The position numbers and the translations under genes were made by a program. From Streptomyces diacarni (GTDB taxonomy: Bacteria; Actinomycetota; Actinomycetes; Streptomycetales; Streptomycetaceae), in the NCBI RefSeq assembly GCF_003323715.1, contig NZ_QOIN01000060.1, positions 1 to 45,067 on the forward strand: a DNA stretch of 45,067 nt, read 5' to 3'. Positions 25,267 through 33,679 of this stretch are shown here, one piece after another. The first letter of the stretch is position 1; each line of letters opens with the position of its first letter. The notes beneath the pieces are model-generated. The model was given only the letters and a program-made list of their open reading frames with translations, made no database searches and had not been told where the DNA came from.

Positions 25267-26426
25267 AGAGCGGCAACTTCTACCACGAGTTGATGACCAC
25301 TGACTTCTCGGTTCTCACGGACCTGGCCAAGAAGTGGAAAGCGGTCATCACCGCCATCGACGGCCTGTCCGGCCGGATCCACAAGGAGCTGATGAAGCCC
25401 TTGCGTGACGAGGGCTACTGGGAGGGCGCGGCCGCGCCCTACGCGTGGCAGATGATCGACGACATGGCACGCCAGGTCAGTCGGGCGACCGAGGTGGCCC
25501 GCAAGATGAAACAGGTCCTGGAGGACGGCGAGTCGGACCTGACCACGCTGCGCGGTGAGGTGAAGGGGATCGTCCGCCGGATCGAGGAGGGCAGCAAGGG
25601 GGCGGTGGAGGTGACCTCCCACGGGAAGGTGCGCGCCACCGCGAGCGGCGAGGTGGACAAGGAGACCGCCCAGATGGTCCGGGACGGGCAGCGTGACCTG
25701 AACACCGCCTTGCGTGGCGGTTTGTTCATCGACAGCAGCCTCGCCTACGCCCTCATGGCCGATGTCGGCCTCGGCCAGTGGTTCAACGCCAAGCCGCAGC
25801 ACACCAACCTGGACAGCACAGGCGGCATCAGCCCCGACGACTTCGACGCTTACACCCGTGTCCTGGACGGCAAGAGTCCGCACGCGGACCCGAACAACGC
25901 GACGCCGCGCAGCACAGGTTGGGGCTGGCTCTTCGGCAAGGGGACATTCGAACCGAACCGGCAGTTCCACCAGGGGGACCCGTTCGTCAAGCAGCTCCAA
26001 AAGAGCGACAGTATGGCGTCGATCCGCGACCAGACGTTGCAGAAATGGCGCGAGGGAGAGCTGTCCGGACGGGTGAAACACAAGATTTCCGGGGAGGGAC
26101 GCGGCGACCAGGTCAAGATGTTCGCCAAGGACATGGCGGGGCTGAGCGGCCTCGACAACCTCTGGGGCGGAGACACCAACGAGGCCCAGTCCCTCCTCGG
26201 CTCCTACGACGTCGACTACACGGTCAAGTCCGAGGAGCCGGACGGCTCTATCGTGGTGCAGTACACGCTCAACAACGACACCGACGTCGAATCCTTCCTC
26301 CCCGGCTACCCGAAGTGGCAGGAGAAGCTCAATCCCCCTGCAGGGCCCGGCACCGGCATCCACGAGAAGATGACCTGGACGGAGCGCATCCACCCGCCCC
26401 GTTTCGAGGCTCCGGATGAGCAGTGA
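25263..26426 (+). CDS. Large WXG100-like protein with an unknown C-terminal domain
   Basis: A 387-residue protein. The N-terminal 130 residues are helical, with the WxG turn at residues 53-55 (DEGYWEGAAAPYAWQ) and a charged coiled coil after it (ATEVARKMKQVLEDG). Residues about 135-387 form a separate domain: ETAQMVRDGQRDLNTALRGG, YTRVLDGKSPHADPNNATPR, FGKGTFEPNRQFHQGDPFVK, and a C-terminal beta-rich piece (YTVKSEEPDGSIVVQYTLNN). No toxin motif is recognised. The layout of a WXG domain plus a variable C-terminal part is that of type VII substrates. It lies between the smaller WXG-like gene and a lipoprotein gene, overlapping both. Confidence 0.8.
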   Translation: MKSGNFYHELMTTDFSVLTDLAKKWKAVITAIDGLSGRIHKELMKPLRDEGYWEGAAAPYAWQMIDDMARQVSRATEVARKMKQVLEDGESDLTTLRGEVKGIVRRIEEGSKGAVEVTSHGKVRATASGEVDKETAQMVRDGQRDLNTALRGGLFIDSSLAYALMADVGLGQWFNAKPQHTNLDSTGGISPDDFDAYTRVLDGKSPHADPNNATPRSTGWGWLFGKGTFEPNRQFHQGDPFVKQLQKSDSMASIRDQTLQKWREGELSGRVKHKISGEGRGDQVKMFAKDMAGLSGLDNLWGGDTNEAQSLLGSYDVDYTVKSEEPDGSIVVQYTLNNDTDVESFLPGYPKWQEKLNPPAGPGTGIHEKMTWTERIHPPRFEAPDEQ

Positions 26427-26982
26427 AACGATGGCTTCCATGACGACTCACGGCTCGGCCGTCCCCACGCGCAGGCCGAGCGGCACGGTGTCACGCAAGG
26501 CGGCAGTGGTGGCCGCCTGCGCTCTGGCCACCCTCACCTCGTGCACCGTCCTGGACGACGCTTCGGGCTCGTGCCCGAAGTCGAGCACCACGGTGCGCGC
26601 CGGCGACCTGCACGGCGACTACCAGGGCCCGCACGGCATGCGCTTCACTCTCGGGCACGCCTCCACCCAGTACCCCGAAGGACGTACCGCACAGGTCGGC
26701 ACGGTGCGGGTGAAGAATTGGGCGACCTCGCTGGAGGAACTGGGCGAGAACGGCCCTGCCGGCAAGGGGTTCCGGGGAGAAGGAACCTGGGAGTACCGCA
26801 AGGAGGAAACCACCGGTGGAGAGGGGTTCCGCCAGATCAAACTCGACTTCCTCCGCGGCACACCCGAGCAGCGGATTCCTACCGAAGCGCAGTATCTGGA
26901 AATCGGCGGCACCCGGACCGAGCCCGAACTGTTCGTCGAATCCGACCCGGACACCTGTCCCGGTATCGTCTTCCACCGGTAG
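26416..26982 (+). CDS. Lipoprotein, third gene of the WXG100-like operon
   Basis: Up to 188 residues. ATG 26416 overlaps the previous gene by 11 bases; ATG 26431 or 26440 are alternatives. The signal peptide (SRKAAVVAACALATL) ends in the lipobox LTSC. The mature part has DLHGDYQGPHGMRFTLGHAS, GTVRVKNWATSLEELGENGP, EYRKEETTGGEGFRQIKLDF and a final Cys near the end (DPDTCPGIVFHR), which could pair with the Cys in SGSCPKS. A surface lipoprotein next to a possible exported effector suggests a receptor or immunity role, but this is inference. Confidence 0.82.
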   Translation: MSSETMASMTTHGSAVPTRRPSGTVSRKAAVVAACALATLTSCTVLDDASGSCPKSSTTVRAGDLHGDYQGPHGMRFTLGHASTQYPEGRTAQVGTVRVKNWATSLEELGENGPAGKGFRGEGTWEYRKEETTGGEGFRQIKLDFLRGTPEQRIPTEAQYLEIGGTRTEPELFVESDPDTCPGIVFHR

Positions 26983-27179
26983 CTGCCCCTCCCGCACAGC
27001 GGCCGGTGGCGCGACGCGGTGAGACTGCCGAGTTGTTCGTCGAGTGCGCAGAGCGGACGGGCAGGCCCCTGAACGCCGAGGCCGATGCCGTACTCGTGCA
27101 TGCCGTACTCGTGCAGGTGGCGGCGGGCCTGCTGTCAGCGGTGCCGACAGTGGGAAGGCCGTGCGATGCCCGCAGGCCA

Positions 27180-27440
27180 TGCCCATACCGTGGCCCCTGT
27201 CCGATGGCGGGCGATGTTCGACCAGGTCGCGGCCCGGATCGCGGGCGGGTTCGGGCGGGTTCGGGCGCGTTGAGCCCCGGCGGCGGCCCGTTCCTCCCTG
27301 CTCGGGCTGCTGACGGGCGTCGAGCGGAAGAACTGCCGACAGCTGGCCGAACGAGCGGGGAGAGAAACGGCCCGGGCCCGTGCAGCGTCTGCTGAATTAC
27401 GCGCGAGGGGAGGCCGATGCGGTCGGCCACTCCCCATGAG
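27180..27440 (+). pseudogene. IS701-family transposase N-terminal remnant
   Basis: The pieces are VRWRAMFDQVAARIAGGFGR, then in another frame LLGLLTGVERKNCRQLAERA, then GPGPVQRLLNYARGEADAV. They match the start of IS701-type transposases, where these three segments are consecutive. At least two frameshifts and a lost 3' end make it inactive. A second, different remnant of the same family lies at 43250-43591. Confidence 0.8.
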
Positions 27441-27905
27441 CGGCGCCGTCCGGGCAGCGTGGCGCTGACACGCCGCGGCGCGCATCAGGTCTCGCGTCGG
27501 GTACCGCCGCCACGGGACGACGGCAACGCACGGGGCGCACGCGGGGTTGTGTTCGCATCCGAGATCCCTGATCTTTATAAGTGTGATAACGGAGAACGCG
27601 CGGTGGACGTCCTTGGCAGATGAAGGTCATCAAGAGGCGGAAGATCGGGCTCCGATTTTCCTCTGATCGCCTTCAGGGTGCCGTCATGCCTGGTAAGCGG
27701 GGCATCGGACGGTATCCGCCATGCGGGAACGCACGTCATCTGCCGTTCGGACAATTGTCAAAACATCAACGAACAGCGTTTGGAGGGCCGGGATACACTT
27801 CGCGAAACATGTTCGTAAGTATCGATGGGCAGTGCACGGGGGCACGTGATTCGTTGATGCCACTGACCCCGTAGCTGCCCTGCCGGCATACGGGGGTAGC
27901 CGCAA
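27441..27905. other. A+T-richer leader region of the LAL regulator
   Basis: No gene is evident. The segment is less G+C-rich than its surroundings, for example CTTTATAAGTGTGATAACG near 27572 and TTGTCAAAACATCAACG near 27754, so promoters and operators of the regulator at 27906 probably lie here. I see no clear long palindrome. Confidence 0.45.
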
Positions 27906-30689
27906 GTGGTGATAGCTGAGCGAACACGCGAGTTCGAACTCCTCGATGAGGATCTTGTCGAGAGTTCCTCGGGCCGGGGCAGGGTCGTCCTGCTCAGCGG
28001 CACGGTGGCAAGCGGGAAGACCACGCTGCTACGGGCCTTCTGCGACCGGCACGCCGACGGTGTGTGGCCGCTCTTCGCCACCGCGCCACCTGCGGCGCAC
28101 GGCGAACCCTTCGGTGTGCTGCGCCAGTTGTTCGAGGAGACACCGTGGCCCCGCGACCGGCTGCAGGGCCTGCTCGGCACCGGACAGATGGCGGACTGCG
28201 CCCATTGCGCCGCGGCGGCACTGCTCGAACTCGCCGAGGACACCCCGCTGGTCGTGGTGGTCGACGACGTCCACTACGCAGACAAGCCCTCCATCCGCTG
28301 CCTGCTGAAGGTGGCGCACCGCAACAGGTCGAGCCGGCTCATGCTCGTGCTCGCCGAGTCCACGTGCGACTGGTCGGTGCGCTCCGTGTACCGGATGGAG
28401 CTGGTACGGCAGAGCCACTTCCGGCGCGTGCCGCTCGCACACCTGTCGGTCGCCGGCGTACGCGAGGTGCTGGCCGAGCACCTCGGCACGTCGATTGCGC
28501 AGCAGGTCGCCGAGGAGGTACACGACACTACGGGCGGCAACCAGTTGCTGGTCCGTGCGCTGGCGGAGGACTACGTCGACTCGCTGGAGTACGCCGACCG
28601 CGACGGATGGGCGGTCGGCGAGAGCTACCGGCAGGCGGTGCTGACGTGCCTGTACCGCAGCGGCCACGAGGTGCTCGAGGTGGCCCGCGCCCTGGCCGTC
28701 CTGGACATCGCAGGTTCCGCCCAGCAGATCGCGCACATGCTGGAGAAGCAGCCGCGCCCGGTGAGGCGCGCACTCCAGCGGATCGAACGACTCGGCCTGA
28801 CCACTGGCGGCCGCTTCCGGCACCCGGCGGCCCGTGCCGCCGTGTACGACGATGTGGACCCGGGCGTCCTCGCCGACCTGCACTTCCGCGCCGCGCTGCT
28901 GCTGTACCGCGGCCGTCCGTGCGGCCGGGCCGCCGACCACCTGGTCGCCTCCCGCAGCGCCGACAAGAGCTGGGCCGTCGCCGAGCTGCGGCGGGCGGCG
29001 GAAGAGGCGCTGGCGAAGGACGACGACGAAACCGCGATCCGCTACCTGGAGTTCGCGCTGCACGGGCGTGCCGAACCCCGGGAGCGGGCGGGGCTTTCGA
29101 TGCTGCTCGTCGTGGCCAAGCGGCGCAGCGATCCGGCAGCAGCGGTCCACCACTGGGCGGCGCTGATGCGGGCACACCGCCAGGGACTGCTGTCGGTGCC
29201 TCAGGTGGCCGACCTGCTGCGCTTCGCACTGTGGCACGGCTTCACCCAGGACGCCGAGGAACTCGTCGACTGGCTGGGGCGCGCGTATCACGCCTCCGAC
29301 GGACCGCCCGACGGTGTGCTCCTCACCACCGGACGCCTGCTCAGACACACGTACCCCTCCTTCCTGCCCCCCGGCCGCCAGGAAGGGTCGTACTGCCCCA
29401 AGGACTGCGTCCCGCTGCCGTCGGGTTTCCCGGTCCAGGCCGCCGAGATGCTCAGCACTCTGCTCAGGGAAGGCGTGGACACCGACGGCTCCTGTAGCCG
29501 CATGGCTGAGCAGATCCTGCACAACATCCCGCTGTCGGACGAGTTCTTCGAGGCCGTCATGTCGGTGCTCCAGACCCTCGTCTTCTCGGGGCAGCTCCCG
29601 CAGGCGGCACGCTGGTGTGACGACCTGCTCGCCGAGGCCGCGCGGCGCGGCGTGCCGCGCTGGCAGGCTCAGCTCATGGCCTGCCGCGCCGAGATCGACC
29701 TTCGCAAGGGCGCTCTTCCCGACGCCACGCGGAATGCCGAGGGCGCCCTGACGCTGCTCGGACCGGACGGCTGGGGGGTGGGTATCGGCGCGCCGATCGG
29801 CATCCTCGTGAGCGCGGCCACGGCGCGTGGCGACGTGACGGCCGCTCGCGGCCACCTCAGGAGGCGGGTGCCGGAGGCGATGTTCCAGACCCGCTTCGGG
29901 CTCCAGTACCTCCAGGCCCGCGGCCAGTACTACCTGGCCGTCGGGCAGCCGCACGCCGCGCTCGCCGACTTCCGCTACTGCGGCAGGCTCATGGCGTCGT
30001 GGGACATCGACGCACCCGCGTTCCTCCCCTGGCGCAGCCAGCTGGCAGAGGTGCTCCTCCAGTTGGGCGACACCGAGGCGGCGCGCTCGTACGCCAAGCA
30101 ACAGATCGCCCGTGCCAGGTCGCATACCACTCCCGCCTACGGCATGGCGCTGCGGCTGCTGGCCCAGACCGCCGACCGCCGGGAGCGTCCACGGCTGCTG
30201 AAGGAGGCCGCTGAGGTGCTGCACGCCTGCGGGGCACGGCTGCCTCTCGTCCAGACCCTGACCGACCTCGGCTACGCCTACGAGGCCGGCGGCAATCCCC
30301 AGAAGGCCCGGATGCTGCTGCGCAGGGCCGGCCGGCTGGCGGAAGTGATCGGCCTGCCGGACGTGCCGACACAGGCCGCCGCATCGAAGCAGGACCAGCA
30401 GACCCGGGGTTCCCAGGGACACTCCGGCGGAAGAGCGGAGCGGTCTCCCGCCGAGAGCCCGCCGCGCACCCTCACGGTCGCCGAGCGTAAGGTCGCCGCG
30501 CTCGCGGGCCTCGGCTACAGCAACCGCGAGATAGCCCAGAAGCTCTACGTCACGGTGAGCACGGTCGAGCAGCACCTCACCAAGGCCTTCCGCAAACTGA
30601 ACGTGAAGAGCCGCGACGCATTACCACTCGATCTCGAGCTCGACATCGAGCTGCCCTCGCCTTCCGCGTCCGCACACGTTGACCCGTAG
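27906..30689 (+). CDS. LAL-type LuxR-family ATP-binding regulator with a TTA codon
   Basis: A 927-residue large ATP-binding regulator of the LuxR family. Walker A is GTVASGKT at residues 32-39 and Walker B is LVVVVDDVHYAD near 112-123. A long helical TPR-like middle follows (for example LLQLGDTEAARSYAKQQIAR). The C-terminal helix-turn-helix at about 855-905 reads LTVAERKVAALAGLGYSNRE, then TVSTVEQHLTKAFRKLNVKS. Such proteins commonly activate antibiotic clusters in Streptomyces. Leu906, just after the helix-turn-helix, is encoded by TTA (30621-30623), so translation should need the BldA tRNA and be tied to development. The start is GTG at 27906 or 27909, with a modest GGGGG-type site. The downstream surface-protein genes are plausible targets. 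Confidence 0.93.
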   Translation: MVIAERTREFELLDEDLVESSSGRGRVVLLSGTVASGKTTLLRAFCDRHADGVWPLFATAPPAAHGEPFGVLRQLFEETPWPRDRLQGLLGTGQMADCAHCAAAALLELAEDTPLVVVVDDVHYADKPSIRCLLKVAHRNRSSRLMLVLAESTCDWSVRSVYRMELVRQSHFRRVPLAHLSVAGVREVLAEHLGTSIAQQVAEEVHDTTGGNQLLVRALAEDYVDSLEYADRDGWAVGESYRQAVLTCLYRSGHEVLEVARALAVLDIAGSAQQIAHMLEKQPRPVRRALQRIERLGLTTGGRFRHPAARAAVYDDVDPGVLADLHFRAALLLYRGRPCGRAADHLVASRSADKSWAVAELRRAAEEALAKDDDETAIRYLEFALHGRAEPRERAGLSMLLVVAKRRSDPAAAVHHWAALMRAHRQGLLSVPQVADLLRFALWHGFTQDAEELVDWLGRAYHASDGPPDGVLLTTGRLLRHTYPSFLPPGRQEGSYCPKDCVPLPSGFPVQAAEMLSTLLREGVDTDGSCSRMAEQILHNIPLSDEFFEAVMSVLQTLVFSGQLPQAARWCDDLLAEAARRGVPRWQAQLMACRAEIDLRKGALPDATRNAEGALTLLGPDGWGVGIGAPIGILVSAATARGDVTAARGHLRRRVPEAMFQTRFGLQYLQARGQYYLAVGQPHAALADFRYCGRLMASWDIDAPAFLPWRSQLAEVLLQLGDTEAARSYAKQQIARARSHTTPAYGMALRLLAQTADRRERPRLLKEAAEVLHACGARLPLVQTLTDLGYAYEAGGNPQKARMLLRRAGRLAEVIGLPDVPTQAAASKQDQQTRGSQGHSGGRAERSPAESPPRTLTVAERKVAALAGLGYSNREIAQKLYVTVSTVEQHLTKAFRKLNVKSRDALPLDLELDIELPSPSASAHVDP

Positions 30690-31232
30690 CAGACCTGCTC
30701 ACGGAAGGCGCTCGCCGTGCAGGTGCCCACCTGCGGAAGAGTTGTCCTCGAAGAGCCATGGCCTGGCAGCCGGCCCGCCCGCGGCTGTGCATCGGCGACC
30801 GGTGCTCCGCCGGGCCGGCCGCTGTCGACCGCTCCACGCTCGCCTCCTGCCCCGACCGGCCCCGTTCACCTCACGCAGCAGGCTGCTTGCGCGGGGCCTG
30901 CCCGCACTGCCGGTTCTCCCTCGGCGGAGGGGCGGCCCGAGGGGGGCCCGTACCGGCCGCGCGCCACAGCACAACTAGGGCATCTTCTACGACTGGTTCG
31001 CAACCGTGGCAGCCGGGCAGGACCCTGCCTACGCTGTGGCCGGATCAGCATTTCACCGGCTACCCCGACGGCCTGACGTCCTCCGGCCCCCTCCGTCCGG
31101 CCGTCGTCGAGCACTGTCCTGTGCGCACCCGACCTCCGGAACATCCCTCATCCGTTCCAGCCGTACGTCAGCCGGCCGACCGAGCCGCGTCGCCGCGTTT
31201 CCACCGAGAGACCGAGAGGAGGTCCGCCGTTG
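30690..31232. other. Gap between LAL regulator and P450 relic
   Basis: The frames are Arg/Pro/Gly-rich. A short plus-strand piece, FATVAAGQDPAYAVAGSAFH near 30995-31055, looks protein-like but has no recognisable family. This is probably further gene remains. I see no strong terminator after the regulator. Confidence 0.4.
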
Positions 31233-31830
31233 ATGACGAGCGTCCGACCGGTGCAGGCAGGTCTGCGTCGGCTTGGAGCGATGGCCGAGTCCGACGACGA
31301 CAACGTCCGCACGGTCTCCGGCCGGCCGGGCCTCCTGGCGGAGGACCGGCCGTGGATGAGTGAGGACCATGTCGCTCTCGCCGACGCGGAGCGCAGGGGC
31401 GAGCCGACCCGGGGGCGCCAACCCGCCCTGCGCAACGCCATCATCGAGCGGCTGTACCCGCCGTCCTGGACGGCGACATGGGTAGCGTCGGAGGACGTCG
31501 AACTCGGCGGCCGGGCCATCCCGGCGCGGGGCGAGGGACCTGTACAGCGCCTACTCCCTGCACCGCAACCCGGATCCGGTCCGGTGCCCCGAAACGTTCG
31601 ATCCCGAGCGCTGGGAGAAGGCGCGGGCCGGCAAGGGGCCGCCGCGCGGTGCGCTGCCGCCCTCCGGGGCGGGCAGCCACAGGTGCACCGGCGACGTGCT
31701 GCCCCTCACCGGTACGGCGCAGAGGGCCGCGGCCGGGTGGCCACCGCGTCCGGTCCCAGGCGTATGCCCGGAACCGGAGCCGAGGACCGCCCTCGAACCG
31801 GGCCCGCTGGCGACGCGCTGCGGAACACGT
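31233..31830 (+). pseudogene. Cytochrome P450 remnant
   Basis: The first frame gives ALRNAIIERLYPPSWTATW then DVELGGRAIPA, typical of the P450 segment after the ExxR helix (normally ETLRLYPPSW and DVELGG..IPAG); the ExxR helix itself is disturbed. A frameshift near 31530 leads to YSLHRNPDPVRCPETFDPER, WEKARAGKGPPRGALPP and SGAGSHRCTGDVLPLT, the haem-binding loop with its Cys ligand (family pattern FGxGxHxCxG). The N-terminal half is missing or unrecognisable. Confidence 0.75.
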
Positions 31831-31945
31831 TGATGCCGCGCGCTGGAAAGTCGTGCGCCCCGACAGGTCCGCGATCCCCACCCGCCACCGCTGAGTGTGT
31901 CGGCGTACCAGGCAAGAGCCCGTAGCAGATGTGGAGGATCCAATC

Positions 31946-32281
31946 ATGGACGAGCTGGTAGAGCGCCTGTCCGTAGAAGGTCAGAACGTCATAGTCGGCG
32001 GCCCGTCCCCCTCCGTGGGGGAGCTCCAGCGGCGCATCACCAAGATGGGCTATGTGTTCATCAAGTTCGTCACCACCAACGGCGGTACGGATCTCGGCGT
32101 GCGTATCGACGACACCCGTACCGACCTCAGCAAGGCGGACTTCGCGAACGGCACGGGCATCGCGCACATCGAAGGGACCCTCACGCTCAACTACGTGAAG
32201 GTGCGCTGTGTCGCCGATGTCGACATGGCCACGCTGAGCGGCACCGGTCACCTGGTGGCGCTCGAAGCGGCGCACATCTAG
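31946..32281 (+). CDS. Conserved-looking 111-residue protein, function unknown
   Basis: ATG 31946 follows GGAGG at good spacing. The protein begins MDELVERLSVEGQNVIVGGP, has a helix (SVGELQRRITKMG) and then strands: YVFIKFVTTNGGTDLGVRID, then GTGIAHIEGTLTLNYVKVRC and DVDMATLSGTGHLVALEA. It has no signal peptide or membrane span, so it is cytoplasmic or exported without a classical signal. It is compact and mostly beta. I do not recognise the family. A strong hairpin (32339-32378) lies between it and the secreted subtilase-like gene, and both are downstream of the LAL regulator on the same strand. Confidence 0.8.
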   Translation: MDELVERLSVEGQNVIVGGPSPSVGELQRRITKMGYVFIKFVTTNGGTDLGVRIDDTRTDLSKADFANGTGIAHIEGTLTLNYVKVRCVADVDMATLSGTGHLVALEAAHI

Positions 32282-32338
32282 GCCGATCCGGCGGACCGCC
32301 GGCCGCCCAGAGACGGCCGGCACGGTCCGGGTGGACCT

Positions 32339-32378
32339 CGGGGTGGCTGCTCCCTGCGCGCCGGGAGCAGCCACCCCG
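32339..32378. terminator. Hairpin between the 111-residue gene and the subtilase-like gene
   Basis: CGGGGTGGCTGCTCCC (32339-32354) pairs perfectly with GGGAGCAGCCACCCCG (32363-32378) around an eight-base loop. It would end or attenuate transcription before the gene at 32415, only 37 bases on. That gene then needs its own promoter or readthrough, which would set different amounts of the two proteins. Confidence 0.8.
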
Positions 32379-32414
32379 ATCTGTCATCAACCCCTGAGCT
32401 CACCAGGAGGAACT

Positions 32415-33608
32415 GTGCAGGCATCATCGCCGGCTGTCCGCTACACCCGCGCCCTCACCGTACTGGCGATCGGCGCTCTGCTCAGCACGAGCATTGCCGC
32501 CGCCGCGCCCGAGCCCGCCCACGCCGCCGTCGGGCACGTCGTCAACGCCGCCAGCGACCGGGCGGTGAGCAACAGCTACCTGGTGGTGCTCGACGAGGGT
32601 GCCCGGCCTGACGTGGCCGCGAAGTACGGTGCGCGGGTACAACAACGGTACGACAGCGCGCTCAACGGGATGCTGGTCCACGCCAGCGAGGAGCAGGCGC
32701 GCCGCCTGTCCGCCGACCCGTCCGTGCGCCTGGTGGAGCAGAACACCCGAGTGCACCGGCCGAAGCGGCACAAGACCGTGTCGCAGTCCGAGCCGACCTG
32801 CGGTCTCGACCGTATCGACCAGCGCAGGCTGCCCCTGGACGGCTCCTACACCTACCCGTCCGAGGCCGGTTCCCGTGTGGACGTCTACCTGATCGACTCG
32901 GGCATCGACTACGACCACCCCGACTACGCGCCCCGTGCCAAACCCGGTTTCGACGCCTTCGGCGGGGATGGCGGCGACGAGTTGGGCAACGGCACCTCCA
33001 TGGCCGGCATCATCGGCGGCACCACGTACGGGGTGGCCAAGAAGACGAACCTGATCTCGGTCAAGGTGCTCGACGCGTCCGGCGGCGGCACCATCGCCGG
33101 GGTGCTGGCCGGGATCGACTGGGTCACCGAGCACGCCTCGGGCCCGTCGGTGGCGAACTTCGTCATCGGCCTCCCCCCGGACGACGTGCTCGACGACGCG
33201 GTGCGCAAGTCCATCGCGTCCGGGGTGACGTACGTACTGGAGGCGGGAGCGGACACCGACGATGTCGACAACGCCTCCCCGGCCCGGGTACGCGAGGGCA
33301 TCACCGTAGGCTCCTCGGACTGCCAGGACACGGTGGCAACCTTCAGCAACCACGGCACGGGCCTCGACCTGTACGCGCCCGGAGTGGACATCACGTCCGA
33401 CCGGCCGGGTGGCGGGACGACCACGGACTCGGGCACCACCGTCTCCGCCGCCCACGTCTCCGGCGCCGCCGCGATCTACCTGAGTCGGCACCCGAAGGCC
33501 ACGCCGGACGAGGTGGCCGGTGCGCTGGACGCTGCGGCCGTGGACGGCGTCCTGACCGGTGTGCCCACCGACGGCACACCCAACAAGCTGCTCCAGATCG
33601 CCCGGTAG
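32415..33608 (+). CDS. Secreted S8 subtilase-fold protein with lost catalytic residues (pseudoprotease)
   Basis: A 397-residue protein from GTG 32415 with AGGAGG before it. The signal peptide (about 1-38) ends near PAHAA, and an I9-type propeptide follows (about 52-112, YLVVLDEGARPDVAAKYG). The proteinase-K-like domain starts at about 130. The catalytic Asp is kept (Asp161 in VYLIDSGIDYDHPDY). The His motif, normally GHGTH, is GNGTS, with Asn192 for His. The oxyanion Asn motif, normally AGN, is AGA, with Ala279. The Ser motif, normally GTSMAxPH, is GTTVSAAH, with Thr342 for Ser. The rest is well kept, for example GGTTYGVAKKTNLISVKVLD, and the frame is open, so this is not ordinary decay. It is probably a non-enzymatic binding or chaperone-like protein, outside the cell. 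Confidence 0.9.
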   Translation: MQASSPAVRYTRALTVLAIGALLSTSIAAAAPEPAHAAVGHVVNAASDRAVSNSYLVVLDEGARPDVAAKYGARVQQRYDSALNGMLVHASEEQARRLSADPSVRLVEQNTRVHRPKRHKTVSQSEPTCGLDRIDQRRLPLDGSYTYPSEAGSRVDVYLIDSGIDYDHPDYAPRAKPGFDAFGGDGGDELGNGTSMAGIIGGTTYGVAKKTNLISVKVLDASGGGTIAGVLAGIDWVTEHASGPSVANFVIGLPPDDVLDDAVRKSIASGVTYVLEAGADTDDVDNASPARVREGITVGSSDCQDTVATFSNHGTGLDLYAPGVDITSDRPGGGTTTDSGTTVSAAHVSGAAAIYLSRHPKATPDEVAGALDAAAVDGVLTGVPTDGTPNKLLQIAR

Positions 33609-33634
33609 TCCGGGCTCGCCGACCGCGCACCGAC

Positions 33635-33679
33635 CTCGTCTGAGGCCGGGCCCAGCCCCCGGGCCCTGTCTCAGGCGAG
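33635..33679. terminator. Bidirectional hairpin between convergent genes
   Basis: CTCGTCTGAGGCCGGGCCC pairs imperfectly with GGGCCCTGTCTCAGGCGAG around a seven-base loop. It lies after the subtilase-like stop and overlaps the last codons of the M23 gene on the other strand, so it can serve both. Confidence 0.6.
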
